From Tretioscincus oriximinensis (Eukaryota; Chordata; Lepidosauria; Squamata; Gymnophthalmidae), in NCBI GenBank assembly GCA_022410635.1, contig JAJVDF010000428.1:884380-948379 (forward strand): a stretch of DNA of 64,000 nucleotides. The letters run 5' to 3'. Positions 11,465 through 23,780 of the stretch are shown here, one piece after another. A model generated the notes under the pieces. The model saw only the letters and a program-made list of their open reading frames with translations. It was not told the origin of the DNA and did not search any database. A program made the translations under genes and the position numbers. The first letter of the stretch is position 1. Each line of letters opens with the position of its first letter.

Positions 11465-13905
11465 AAGAACATAAGAAGAGCCATACTGGATCAGGTCACA
11501 GCCCATCAAGTCCAGCATTCTGTGTCACACAGAGCCCCACCAGATGCACCTGGGCAGTCCGAACAGAGGAAAGCAAATTATGCACCTGTTCATGACTCCC
11601 TGCAAATGGTATTTCAGGAGTCCTGCCTGTTGCTCCATCCCAGAGACAACATCCAGACATCCATCCTAGTATCCATTTATACCTTTGGTGTCCATAAACC
11701 TGTCTAGTCCTGTCTTGAAACTATCCAAGCTGTTAGCTACCACTACCTCTTCAGGAAGTAAATTCCACAGGCCAATGACCCTCTGGGTGAAAAAATACTT
11801 TCCTTTGTCTGTTCTCACTTTTCTACCCAACAGTTTTAAGGAGTGCCCTCTGGTCCTTGCGTTGTGTGATAGAGAAAACATTTTTTCTCTATTCACCCTG
11901 TCGATCCCATGCATGATTTTGTACACTTCAATNNNNNNNNNNNNNNNNNNNNNNNNNNNNNNNNNNNNNNNNNNNNNNNNNNNNNNNNNNNNNNNNNNNN
12001 NNNNNNNNNNNNNNNNNNNNNNNNNNNNNNNNNNNNNNNNNNNNNNNNNNNNNNNNNNNNNNNNNNNNNNNNNNNNNNNNNNNNNNNNNNNNNNNNNNNN
12101 NNNNNNNNNNNNNNNNNNNNNNNNNNNNNNNNNNNNNNNNNNNNNNNNNNNNNNNNNNNNNNNNNNNNNNNNNNNNNNNNNNNNNNNNNNNNNNNNNNNN
12201 NNNNNNNNNNNNNNNNNNNNNNNNNNNNNNNNNNNNNNNNNNNNNNNNNNNNNNNNNNNNNNNNNNNNNNNNNNNNNNNNNNNNNNNNNNNNNNNNNNNN
12301 NNNNNNNNNNNNNNNNNNNNNNNNNNNNNNNNNNNNNNNNNNNNNNNNNNNNNNNNNNNNNNNNNNNNNNNNNNNNNNNNNNNNNNNNNNNNNNNNNNNN
12401 NNNNNNNNNNNNNNNNNNNNNNNNNNNNNNNNNNNNNNNNNNNNNNNNNNNNNNNNNNNNNNNNNNNNNNNNNNNNNNNNNNNNNNNNNNNNNNNNNNNN
12501 NNNNNNNNNNNNNNNNNNNNNNNNNNNNNNNNNNNNNNNNNNNNNNNNNNNNNNNNNNNNNNNNNNNNNNNNNNNNNNNNNNNNNNNNNNNNNNNNNNNN
12601 NNNNNNNNNNNNNNNNNNNNNNNNNNNNNNNNNNNNNNNNNNNNNNNNNNNNNNNNNNNNNNNNNNNNNNNNNNNNNNNNNNNNNNNNNNNNNNNNNNNN
12701 NNNNNNNNNNNNNNNNNNNNNNNNNNNNNNNNNNNNNNNNNNNNNNNNNNNNNNNNNNNNNNNNNNNNNNNNNNNNNNNNNNNNNNNNNNNNNNNNNNNN
12801 NNNNNNNNNNNNNNNNNNNNNNNNNNNNNNNNNNNNNNNNNNNNNNNNNNNNNNNNNNNNNNNNNNNNNNNNNNNNNNNNNNCATTTGAGTTCTTTAAGA
12901 ATTCTTGGGTGAATGCCGTCTGGCCCTGGGGATTTATAAATGTTCAGCTTATTTAGGCTTGCAAGGACCTCCTCCCTTGTTATCTCTATCCCGTTTAATT
13001 CCTCTGGTGTTCTTTCTGAGAAAACTAAATCTGTTGCGGGTAAATTCCCTCTGTCTTCTTCAGTGAAAACTGAAGCAAAAAATTCATTTAACCTCTCTGC
13101 AATCTCCACGTCCTCCTTGATTACGCCCTTTTGTCCATTGCTGTCGAGTGGTCCGACTGCTTTCCTGGTAGGATTCTTTTTTCTGATATATTTGAAAAAG
13201 TCCTTATTATTTCTTTTAATATTCTTTGCAATGTGCTCCTCAAAGTTTTTCTTCGCATCCCTGACTACCACCTTGCATTTGGTTTGCCACAGTTTGTTCT
13301 CCNTTCTGTTCTCCTCACTAGGATAAGCCTTCCACTTTTTAGATGAGTTTCTCTTCATTCTAATTACTTCCTTTACTGTAGAGGTAAGCCATACAGGTGT
13401 CTTCTTGGACTTGGCAGAACCCTTTCTTCCCTTGGGAATGCATTTTATTTGAGCTTCCAATATTGTATTTACAAACAATTTCCATGCTTTTTGAAGGGAC
13501 TGGACTTTTCTCACTTTCCCTTTTATTTTATTTTTTACCATTTTCCTCATTTTGGGAAAATTTCCTCTGTGAAAGTTGAAAGTTACCGTGTTAGAACTGC
13601 TTGACAACTTTCTGTCCACATTCAGGTTGAAAGTTATCGTATTGTGGTCACTGTTTCCTATGGGATCAGTTACAGTCACATCTTGTATCAGGTCCTGTTC
13701 ATTACTTAGGACCAAATCCAGGATTCCCTTTCCCCTGGTTGGTTCTAAAACCACCTGCTCTAGGAAACAATCAGTTAGCATGTCTAAGAATTTTATTTCT
13801 TTTTCATGAGTTGNACAAGAGTTTGCTCAATCAATGTNTGGATAGTTGAAGTCTCCCATTATTACTACTCTTCCCTTTTTGGAAGCTTCAATGACCTCAC
13901 AAGAG
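11465..13905 (-). mobile_element. Long CR1 LINE copy, interrupted by assembly gap
   Basis: The minus-strand translation gives the end of an endonuclease domain (MGDFNYP near 13855), the ORF2 linker, and the start of the reverse transcriptase (KSPGPDGIHPRILKEL near 12890-12950). After the gap come the ORF2 C-terminus (YKIMHGIDRVNREKMFSLSH) and the 3' tail with 'ataagaacataagaag'. It is the most complete ORF2 in the window. The piece right of the gap is open apart from ambiguous bases. The 950 missing bases would hold the rest of the reverse transcriptase. It is a retrotransposon, not a host gene. Confidence 0.9.
11933..12882. other. Assembly gap (run of N)
   Basis: 950 consecutive N bases inside the CR1 copy. 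Apparent long open frames across it are artefacts of untranslated N codons. Confidence 1.
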
Positions 13906-13910
13906 TTGAA

Positions 13911-15004
13911 AATTTGTGACAGCTGAATTCAAGAACCTGAAGTATGAAACTCTTCTATTAAAAAAAAAAAGAACCTCCACCATATTCTTCGTGAATTCAA
14001 TTGCTGCGTGTCTTTACAAAGAAACCATTTATCTTTTTCTTNTTCTTTTTCTACAAAAACAGCTCCTTTGAAAGCAGCCAATACTAACAGAATGAACATT
14101 TATATACAAAAGTAACACAGCTGTTAAGATCAAAGAATTCACGAGATGAAATCATACAGAATAAAAGGCAACAAATTCATAATCTTACAAAAATAAACTT
14201 CAGTAACCTCAAAAGAGTCTATTCTAAAAAACGCAATAAAAGAACTCTATCTAGTCTTATTAAAGCTCTAAAAACTATACAACTTTGTACATACAGCTAC
14301 ATTAATCTAGTCATGCAAACAAAGAGATGGTACTACTCCTGCCCTCTTCCCATCACACAATATTAGGGAAACAGGAAACAGCATTGGGTCTTTAATGGCT
14401 ACTGAAGACAGGACTTTTCACCAAGTACAGCTTCCAATATCTGCTGCACCCGGGAGGGGTGGGATCTTTTTTTTCACACCCATTAAAGGTCCAAAGTTCT
14501 ATCCCAAAATTTAGGTGGAAACTCTACATTAGAGTTCAACTCATAGAAAGGTGACTTCAGCAAGTTTTAAAGCTGTTAAAATGTTGTGAGAACTGTCCAG
14601 GCCTTCAAACATCTACTCAGGGTTTCTAGCCTAGCTTAACATAATGATTATATAAAAGACATATCTGTTGCCTTAGTGTTGTAAGACCCACAACTATCTA
14701 GATCAGGGCAAAAAAAATCCCCAGAATTAAACTTTGTACAGAACGAAGGGTTTACTCATAAGAAAAACTAAATCCTGAAAGAGGAAAATAAACACACACA
14801 AATCTGGCGTGATCAGTATGACTAAAAGCTCAAAATCTTTCTTCCTGATGCTACTTTCAAAGAACAGAAACTTTTAAAATATTATCCTGAATGCCATCAA
14901 CCCCCAAAATTCAGGTAGAGTGTGAAAGACAGCCTTAAGGATTACATGTACTTTCCAAGAGAGAAATGGACAGAAAACAANATCAAGATGTAGAATGTGT
15001 AAGG
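13911..15004. other. Intronic sequence, nothing recognised
   Basis: AT-rich ARL13B intron between a CR1 copy and a repeat tail. No exon-like open frame with splice sites was found. Confidence 0.4.
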
Positions 15005-15085
15005 GAAATTATTTATTTATTTGTACTTGTTTCCCGCCTTATATACGAAGGTCTCAGGGCGGCCAATCCTAGGGCAGCGCACATA
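15005..15085 (+). repeat. Interspersed repeat family A, short fragment
   Basis: A TTTA-rich start is followed by 'cccgccttatatacgaaggt' and 'ctcagggcggccaa'. The same block opens repeats at 37325, 39082, 43370, 53305 and (inverted) 27538. The class is not assigned. Confidence 0.6.
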
Positions 15086-15796
15086 GCTTTTTGCTGCACA
15101 AACACATCAAAAGTTGTGGAGAGAATGCAGGAAACCCCAGATGTAAAAGTGAATATAAGTCCCCTCCCAAACGTAGAAACACAATTACATTCACCAGGGA
15201 AGAAACGATTTTCAGGTAGATTTATAAATCTATGAATCTGATGAGTGTTGGGAGCATACCAAAGTCTCTGCAATTTCTAGTAAACTTCTGCAAATGTATA
15301 ATTCAAGGGAAAAGCAACCAACTTCAACCAACCACTGAAACAGAAAAAAACAAGTTTTGGAGAAACCTCCTTGGAAGAACAAAAGACAGGGCCCACAGTC
15401 TATAAGCCCAAATGAATTAAGAAAATCCAATGTCTGTAATACATATATTCATGGGAGAAACTGGACATCAGCTTCTGGAGGGAATACAGAAAACCATTGA
15501 TGGAAAAGTGTTTCCTCACTACATGCCTTGAATTTCAGAAAGTATGACATAATCCATGGGACTTTTGTGCTGGACAGCATCCATCTCTTTGCAGAAGGTC
15601 TTGGGTTTTGCTTCTTGAGAAGCAAGACCAAGATTATCCACTTTCTCCTCAAATGATTTACTCCATTCTGACGTGAGGAGTCTGACCTGCAAGATCAAAT
15701 GATATGAAGTTTATGTGAAGGAGGGCTTCAACTGCCAAAATTGAGAATTCTATCTCTATGCTTGGTAGTCCAATCAAAGAGGAGCCTCATTAAAAG

Positions 15797-16078
15797 AGTG
15801 AGGTATCATGGTACAGTGGTTAGAGCCTTGGTGTTTCAGCAGAGATTCCAAGTTCAAAGCTCTGTGTCAGCTGCGGAAATGGCGGAGCACCCCCTACTGG
15901 CCTCAAATCTAGCGAACCAGCTATTTGAAACCAAGAAATGGTGATTAGATAAATGGAGACCATCACAGTGTGATGGAAAAGATAGAATGTAAGCCTTCAG
16001 GCGCAAATTAAGCTTGTAAACAGCTTTGAGTTCCTTTAGGCAAGAAAGGGTATAAAAATCCAGTTTTTCTCATTAGAT
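15797..16078 (+). mobile_element. tRNA-headed SINE, copy 3
   Basis: The head has an A-box-like TGGTACAGTGG and a B-box-like 'aagttcaaagct'. The body and the 'gggtataaaaatccag' tail match the other family copies, although the tRNA head differs (a different tRNA-like promoter), suggesting a subfamily. Confidence 0.65.
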
Positions 16079-16678
16079 TTTTGCTCCAGTAACAATCCAA
16101 GCCATGAAGAAAAGAAGAAAAAGGAGATGGCCTGACCTTTCTCAACCAAGAGTCTGAAAGCAACTCTTCACAGCAAAATACCTTTGAAGTAGGTGGGGCT
16201 GAGAGCTCTCTGAAGAATTGTTTTNAGCCCAAGGTCACTCAAATGATGAATAAAATAAACCTTCCACCAGGAAAACAGCAAACTGCAGGCACGGAACTTG
16301 GAACCGAACAAATCCCCACATTTGCTGGGAAAAGTAGGTACTAGTAAGTCCTCCCACAAAACTTTAACAGGAATCAAGAGAAAAAAAAATTAGCAACAAG
16401 GCAAAGCATATAATCAGTGTGATGACACAACTCTCAGTAGGTGCAAGCTCCAAAATGATTTTGCACCCAACATCCATGTTATCATCTTAAGCAGCTAGTA
16501 CTTAAATGCCAATGATCCAAAGCATTAAAATGTCTTCCATTTGGTCAGTTGCCCAATTATTTAAATATTGCAAAAAAACTTACTTAATCTGGTATCACAC
16601 TATCCAAAATCTAAGTAAAAATTCCACAGACAGTAGGTAACATAATGCAAAGATCTATTAATATCTTAGTAAATAAAA

Positions 16679-16886
16679 TTTCAGAGAAATAGCCGTGTTA
16701 GTCTAGCAGAAAGTCCAGCAAAGGGGCTAGCAGCACTTTGAGACTAACTTGAGAAAAGTGGTTGGCATAAGCTTTCGTAGACAGGTCTACTTCTTCAGNN
16801 NCTGAAGAAGTAGACCTGTCTACGAAAGCTTATGCCAACCACTTTTCTCAAGTTAGTCTCAAAGTGCTGCTAGCCCCTTTGCTGGA
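16679..16886. mobile_element. Fold-back insertion with 14-bp target duplication
   Basis: The insert begins 'ttcagagaaatagccgtg' and contains two 88-base arms (16711-16798 and 16802-16889) that are exact reverse complements around three N bases. The 14-bp direct repeat CTTAGTAAATAAAA flanks the whole insert (16665-16678 and 16887-16900). A second, non-palindromic copy of the same family lies at 28978-29078. Confidence 0.75.
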
Positions 16887-17759
16887 CTTAGTAAATAAAA
16901 GTTCTATCATTTTGGTAGGCTAAGATTGACACATTTATTCATTATCCTGCTTTACTCTGTACTATAAACATTGCCAGTTATGTCTAGCAGACAACCACCA
17001 CATTTCAAAATCCCATGTGGTATCTATCCTTAATCTACAAGTATGTCAGAAACTAGAAACTGGTATAGCATTCAATTCAGGTCAAGAGTGAACTTACTTC
17101 TGTTGGGTTCTCAGAATACAATTTAGTTGAATAAGCTACAAAAACAATAATTCTAAACATTTTAAAGCTGGTCAGCAAAGAACTGATAGCACAGTTCCCT
17201 TGTTAACAATGAATATTCAGAGGAAAGGCCTGCCCTCAGCAGTTTATCACTTAAAGTCATTCCTTCCCTATTATAATTAAAACTTTTCAAATAATGTATT
17301 AGAATACAAGATTATTCACAGTCAGTTATACGTAGTTGCAGTTCAGGGCAATTGTAAGAAGAGTACATAAAGTACTCAAGAATGTGCTTCACGAGCGAGT
17401 TTTTATTGTTCCAAGTATATGCTTGAATGTACATGAATCTCTTGTGAAACCTCACAGCTGAGATTAGAAACAAACATATGAGATAGATACAAAAGAGTAT
17501 GCCCTAGCACGTGATCTGTCTGGATAAATTCTAGAAGATTTGTATATAAAAAATGTCCTCCTCAGAGAATGTGTTACTGAGCACCTCTGATTTGGTGACA
17601 TAATGCTAACTTCAAAAGAATAAGGTTGTTCCTTAATACACAAAAAGCACAAATTTAATTTATTTTACAGAGACAGCAAAGTCACGCCATGTCCAGTAGA
17701 GGAATTTTAAAGATTATCCCCATCTCACCATGAGACTGAAATGTAAGTTCTCCCATATG

Positions 17760-17764
17760 TTTAT
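17760..17764. repeat. Target-site duplication, left (TTTAT)
   Basis: Five-base repeat TTTAT directly left of the solo LTR, matched by TTTAT at 18444-18448. Confidence 0.85.
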
Positions 17765-18443
17765 TGTGGCGACCCCTACCTGAGGGCCCTACTATTCGAT
17801 GACCCTCCCAGTCAGGGGTGCCACGATATCCACCCTGTTGCCCAAGCCAGCACCCACGACTGCTTGGAGCAACAGTAGTATCCTCAGGCCTACACAAGGC
17901 CTCGGTGTTTACCTCAAGGTGGGGGCTTTATTCACAGCCNCCACCAGTAGCGCACTTATATTTTATTATTTACAAATAAGGAAAGGAAGATTAGAATAAT
18001 AAAGCTTCGGCTTTTATAAAGAAAGCCTGACTCAAGCACACACACCAAGCAAGAGCAACATTAGTTTCCAGATACTTAAAGAGACAGGCCCTGTGTCACT
18101 TTATTTGTTCCAGCCCCAAGTNAAGCCTCAACTTTGACTCTTTCAGGCTACCATACACTTCCACCCCCTCCCTCTGGGGCAGATCAGAAGCAGACCCCTC
18201 TGTCAACTTGCTATACCACAAGTCTCTCCGACTGAAAGGCCACTAGCCCGGGTCAGCTTCCCTTTTATTTGTTGACCAGCCGGCTACTCGAGGCCCCATT
18301 GGCTGGCTCCTCCAGCCATGCCCCCTGCCAATCAGGGATTCAGGAAGCCACACCCCNGCCCAGGCCTGCTCTTCCCCCCTCCCTCTGGGATATCTGGTAA
18401 GTTTATTAAAGAAACACAAACCTGTAAAATGAAGGACGCCACA
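17765..18443 (-). mobile_element. Solo LTR of a retroelement
   Basis: A 679-bp element bounded by TGTGGCG and CGCCACA, flanked by an exact 5-bp duplication TTTAT. On the minus strand it has CCAAT motifs near 18300, a TATAAAA box at 18018-18012 and AATAAA at 17932-17927, the U3-R-U5 order expected of an LTR. No internal coding region is present on either side, so it is a solo LTR left by recombination. It could belong to an endogenous retrovirus or to a Gypsy-type element. The sequence alone does not decide. Confidence 0.85.
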
Positions 18444-18448
18444 TTTAT

Positions 18449-19774
18449 ATATTAAATAATCAGCAAAATCCATTCAGACGAGCACAATTCAACTGAGAAA
18501 ATTGTGATTTTTTGGGTGGGTGGGTGGAATTAGTCATACTGTTATATAATTAATAAGCTATCTCAATGCTGAATTTACTCATCTCTGCGTGTACTAATTT
18601 TGAGATGTTTTATGAAAAGAGTTGATACTTCTCAGAGGTATTTTATAATGCCCTCCCCTCGTTAGCATGAACACGATTTGTTGGGAAGCATTACCATGTC
18701 CACTGTTCTATTATAAAATACTCTCCTACTATTAGAAACAGCAGAGAGACCAATCCTATTTTGCTCTGTGGCTCATGAAAAAACAGCTCTGTAGAACTGA
18801 CAGACACTACAGAACAATATGGGAGGAAACAAAAGAAAGTGAACAAAAGATTGATTGCATTAATGGTCTGCATTTGATTATAATTTTGTATATGAACAAA
18901 TTAAGCTCTCGTAAACATGGAAAGACATTTTTGGATTCAACCCATAAACAGGAATGGTTTATTTGTTTGTTGATAAGCATTTGTGAAATAATTTAGAATG
19001 ANTGCAGGAACAAAGCATCAGAACACCACATGTGCTTCTGTTGTATCCACCATAGATGGAATTTATTCTGTCTCAACATTGTTCTAAAATGAGATGAAAA
19101 CGTTACAAATATAACATAACTCATGCATATCAAAATATTCAGACTAGCATGTAATTTGAGGTACTGAAGGACATGAAATAAAAAACCTTTGCTACTGTTC
19201 ATACAGACATCCATATTTGTCTCAAAGTCTTTCCACTGNCAAGGGGAAGGACTTCCCCCATCTATTGGGGTGAGGCTATCAATCAACCAATAGAAGTATG
19301 CTACATCATTCTGATTCGAGGCAGAGAACCTCCTGTCCTAGACTCCATGTAACCCACCCACTAACAGCACACCTTTCCCCAGATTCCCCCTCCCCATTTG
19401 TCCAAAGAAGCTAAAGCACCTCTTATATGTTACAAAGTGTTAATCAGAAAATACGCAAGAAATGAATTTGAGGAATTGGAAACAAACAGCAAACTGCATC
19501 CTATGTAGAGGTTAATATTTTCAGAACAAATGCATGTTGAACCTACAGTTACTTAAANTTCAACACATTTCTTCATCCGTTATTTTTTTTATTACATTAT
19601 ATTATATCCCATAGCTGTCAATCTTAAGCCAGTTTATGTATAAAATATAACAGTTCAAATTATAAAAAAAACAGAGCAGCAGAAAGGAAATTAACAAGCA
19701 AATGTCTTACTGAAGAGGTATTTGTTCACCAGATGCAAAAAGATACTGTATATAGTACTGTTCTGGTGAACCCC
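18449..19774. other. Intronic sequence, nothing recognised
   Basis: Unremarkable ARL13B intron. Open frames here are short and without domain features. Confidence 0.4.
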
Positions 19775-19960
19775 TAGGGTAAGGCTATTCCAGAAACTGC
19801 TAGGGGCTACTGCAGAAAAAGATCCTCCTTGTACCACCAACTCTCTTGAAACTACAAATATGGAATTTTAATTGCTAATTCTAAAATGTCAGGCAGGTCA
19901 CTAGTGAAGTGCTTTATATAATATAGTATCTTGAGCTGATTAAAGTAAGTGAATATGGAT
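19775..19960 (+). repeat. Interspersed repeat family A, diverged
   Basis: Contains 'aggctattccagaaactg', the diverged form of the family A 'agactattccatagtctggg' block, followed by a related segment. It is old and non-coding. Confidence 0.4.
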
Positions 19961-20016
19961 GGCTGTGTAAATTATAAGATAACCTTTTTTGTATCATATT
20001 CTTCAATGGCTGTAAT

Positions 20017-20207
20017 TAGGCTGACCAGATGGCCCCTTTTGGGGGGGGGNNNTNNAAANNNTTTTTTTGGGGTGCCTCCTGTTTTTTTCCTCAGAAAAAA
20101 AATAGAAAAAATATTTTGAAAATTTTTTCCTCAGAAAAACCTGGGAGGCATCCCCAAAATGGGTTTTCAACCACTACCACCCCAAAAGGGGTCATCTGGT
20201 CAGCCTG
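20017..20207. mobile_element. hAT-like MITE, copy 1
   Basis: Terminal inverted repeats TAGGCTGACCAGATG and CATCTGGTCAGCCTG bound a 191-bp insert with a G-rich left side, a C-rich right side and internal 'ttttttcctcagaaaaa' motifs. The flanks carry near-identical 8-mers GCTGTAAT (20009-20016) and GCTCTAAT (20208-20215), the 8-bp duplication typical of hAT transposons. It encodes nothing. Some bases in the G-run are unresolved. Confidence 0.75.
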
Positions 20208-20215
20208 GCTCTAAT

Positions 20216-22233
20216 AATAAGTGTTTTAAAACACCAATCTGAACATTCTGGCAACAGACAATCAGTAAAGATGTTTCAAAAGGGTCCTGTGCAAAGTACA
20301 TCACAATTTTTCAACCTGGAGATAACCACAACATACATCATAGGAATCAAATATCTACTTAGGAAGGACTAAAGTTAGGAAACCTACTGGAGATGTAGAA
20401 GATATTCAGGACTGCCATTAACAGAAGAATCAAAGATTAGTACAATAGCATTGGATGTGTTTTGTATTTGTTTTTTCCACAGAAATGAAATCACATCTAG
20501 AACTATTCCTTATTATCTGAACATGGCAACCTGACACACACAGAACTTCTATCTTGCTAAGACTGTTCCTATTTATTGATCCATACCTAGAGTATTACTG
20601 CCTCCAATGGTCAAATAACCAAAGTGCCTTTTCTGTCTCTCAGATGCACTAAAATTGAAGTCATCAGTATACTTCAGACATCCCATTCCAAATCTTCTGA
20701 TTATTGCCACCAATGGTTTAAACAGAAAATATGTGGCATAAAGTTAATATAACCAATTNTATAACTATCCATTTTTATAGCCATGAAGCCTCATGAAGTG
20801 CCTTTCAATGAATGTTGGGAAAAGAGGCAGTTGAAAAAGGGGCACCATTCTCCCAAAGACGAAATAGGGATTTGGTTTTATAGAACCAAACTAAAATGTA
20901 AGCTAGGAATATAATTATCTTTTCAGAAACTATGCAACCCAAGTACTATGAATAATAAAGCCAACAATTGGTAGCTATAACAATTTAAAACAAATTCTGA
21001 AAAGCTAATATGAAAATAAAATACTTTGTTTTGCTCCTCCAATAAAATAATAACCAATTTAAGATTATATTCTTCTANAAAGAAATACTTATAGAAATTC
21101 AGAATTAATTCAACTGATGACATTTTCTATACTGCACGTATAAATTATNCCAGATAGCTCATATTTCACAAACAAAATATGACTTCCATACTTTAAAGGA
21201 AGTAAGACTTCCATGGATGCAAATATGTCATTTATCATCTTTTCATTATTAGGCTTGTGCTGAATCTATGTTTGGCCCTTTCAAACTACATAAAAATGGC
21301 TGTNCTTCTTAAGGCTCTATTCTGCAATCTCAGGCTCTCTGCCATGAGGAAGTGAAGGACAGGGGAGGACAATGAAAACTGAATGAGGAACACATCTACT
21401 CTCCACTGTATGTCCTTCACAACTATTTTCTCTATCCCAGCTAGCCAAGTAGCTTGGAACAGGTAAGGCCATGTCAATTCTTGAAAGCAACATAAGTAGC
21501 TTCTAAGTGCAAGGTGTCTACACTCACTTCCAGCTGCAGAAGTGGAATATGCAGTGTACATTTTCCATGCAGACTCTGCTGTACTCACTTACCCCAAACT
21601 TTTCCCATCTTGTCACAAATAGAGTTGCATGAAATAATATCAAAGAATTCCAGCCTTCACTTCATAACCTGCTAAGGAAGGACTTAGTTCCACACAAGCC
21701 TTCACATAATCTTTCAGTTCTACAGACATGAAATGGGTTATTTCTATGAATCCACAGCACAGCTATCACAGAACAAAAATAAAACCATGCACCTGTCAAA
21801 CTTTTTGAAACCAGTTGGATNATTTCAGTTTTTAGAAATTAACACTGATAATGCACCACTTGCACCCTCTTGTGTTTGAACAGATACACCTAATTAATAA
21901 CAAATCTGCTAACAAAATGCGTAAGCACCACACTTCTGTTGAATACTGCATTTGTCAAAATGATTTACGGTTATCACAACTAGAAATACTGGAATCTAAA
22001 ACAGCTTAAAGGGAATTGATATAGCTCATTTGATAAGAGTTTACATAGTAAATTTGCCAGATAAAATCCATCCTTTCTAAACGATTTCAGTAGTTCCATA
22101 ATATTTTATTTACCCTCAGGTTTAGAAACACTCAGCTCGAAAGGCAATTTAGGGACACAGCCGCAACTCAAGTTTTACTTGTTCTAATATCTACTTTAAT
22201 TTTGTCTGAACATTTAAAATTCTGGGTACTTAC
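20216..22233. other. ARL13B intron 3, near the exon
   Basis: Intronic sequence downstream (minus strand) of ARL13B exon 3. I looked for exon 4 (expected to encode the NKQD guanine-specificity motif) and did not find it. Confidence 0.45.
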
Positions 22234-22483
22234 ACTAAAACAGGTTTCCCAGCTATCTTGGGATGTCTTAGAACCTCTGACATTGTTTCTTTTGTTTCTT
22301 CCATTCTCTCTACATCACTGGAATCCACAACAAATATTACCCCATATGATTCAGCATAGTAATTCTTCCAGATGGCCCGAATTCGTTTTCCACCTCCTAA
22401 ATCGAAGATTGTGACTTCAAACCGACCTTGCTTCAGATCAATTTTAGAAAAGCCAACTGTTGGAGCCACATCTTCAGGAGATT
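22234..22483 (-). CDS. ARL13B: ARL13B coding exon 3
   Basis: A 250-bp exon encoding residues about 44-127 of the ciliary GTPase, from [13 protein letters not shown] to GKPVLV. It contains switch I (the PTVGF threonine region) and the DLGGG stretch, where the usual catalytic glutamine of ARF-type DVGGQ is a glycine, a hallmark of ARL13B. Arg79 in [10 protein letters not shown], the position altered in human Joubert syndrome, is retained. It is bounded by a 'tttgttag' acceptor and a GTAAGT donor at 22233. Reading frame and length match the human exon as I recall it. ARL13B acts at the ciliary membrane as an ARL3 exchange factor and supports Hedgehog signalling. Confidence 0.97.
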
Positions 22484-22698
22484 CTAACAAAATAAAAAAC
22501 ATGAAGTATTAGTCCACTGAGTTCCACTGTGAATCACCTTCCCAGTTACATACCCTATCAGCCTATCTACACGCATTACAAAGTGATGGTTGCTGTAGGC
22601 AATTTGAAAAATTAAGATGATATGTCAGTATTTAAAATATTATTTAATGCTTTCTTGCAATTGAATTTCTTTTAAAAAATCCTGAGACTTAAATGAGG

Positions 22699-23155
22699 AA
22701 AGAACATAAGAACATAAGAAGANCCATACTGGATCAGGCCACAGCCCATCAAGTCCAGCATTCTGTGTCACACAGAGGCCCACCAGATGCACCTGGGCAG
22801 TCCAAACAGAGGAAAGCAAAATATGCTCCTGTTCATGACTCCCTGCAAGTGGTATTTCAAGAGTCCTGCTTGTTGCTCCATCCGGGAGGCAACATCCAGA
22901 CAACTATCCTAGTATCCATTTATACCCTTAGTGTCCATAAACCTGTCTAGTCCTGTCTTGAAACTATCCAAGCTGTTAGCTACCACCACCTCTTCAAGAA
23001 GTAAATTCCACAGGCTGATGACCCTCTGGGTGAAAAAATACTTTCCTTTGTCTGTCCTCACTTTTCTACCCAACAGTTTTAAGGAGTGCCCTCTGGTCCT
23101 TGTGTTGTGTGATAGAGAAAACATTTTTTCTCTATTCACCCTGTCGATCCCATGC
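22699..23155 (-). mobile_element. CR1 LINE 3' fragment in ARL13B intron 2
   Basis: A 5'-truncated CR1: the minus strand encodes the ORF2 C-terminus (HGIDRVNREKMFSLSHNTR to FKTGLDRFMDTKGINGY), followed by the 3' UTR and the terminal 'ataagaacataagaag' repeat. It is close in sequence to the copies at 11465 and 47684, so it is a relatively recent subfamily. Confidence 0.9.
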
Positions 23156-23780
23156 AGGATATGAAAAGAAATAGTGTACTCCACACCTGCAAGGAATACA
23201 GTCCTTCTTTATTAGCAAGGCAGATTTTAAATTACTTTTACTTTGGAAATTATAAACAAGGATTTAAAAAGTTACCATGAAAATATACTTTGTAGTTTAT
23301 ACAAAATTTTCTTCAAGATTATTGCCTAATTCCACTTCAAGTCAATATCTTAAGAATCGTTTATAACATTGATTTTCATGAAAATCTTACTGGTGTATAA
23401 GTATTACTGTGTTTTTAGCACAGCAAATTTGGGAGGGGGAGACAACATCAATAACTTTCCTGTTTTAAACTGAAATGTTGCATCTGCTATATGAAGAGCT
23501 ATTACAGTAAGAATAAAATATGCATATTTTAATCTTGCTGTAATAGCTCTTCATGTAGCAGTGTGGCATTTTCGGGGATATGAAATGTGTTTTACAAGGC
23601 AAATACGGATGCTAAATTGGGATTTATATTCTTTGCTGGATGGAGAACACTTAGCTAGGAGATGTTTCTTTTGTGCCATACATGGATTGGTATTTAATAT
23701 CTCTTATGGATAAGCACAAGTACTAAAAGACAAATATTTTTAAACGATGAAATACCCATTTACTCTCACTTTTTGCTCCA
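23156..23780. other. ARL13B intron 2, nothing recognised
   Basis: AT-rich intron. A short imperfect inverted repeat at about 23490-23560 ('agagctattacag' / 'ctgtaatagctct') is the only structure noted. Confidence 0.4.

Noticed and set aside
11685..12956. Long open frames spanning the N run on both strands
   Set aside because: They consist mostly of unresolved codons. The real content on both sides is a minus-strand CR1.
15519..15693. Minus-strand frame of about 57 codons after an acceptor-like CAG (contains SEWSKSFEEKVDNL)
   Set aside because: It looks protein-like, but there is no recognised family, no donor or start, and no agreement with ARL13B exon 4. Open frames of this size arise by chance.
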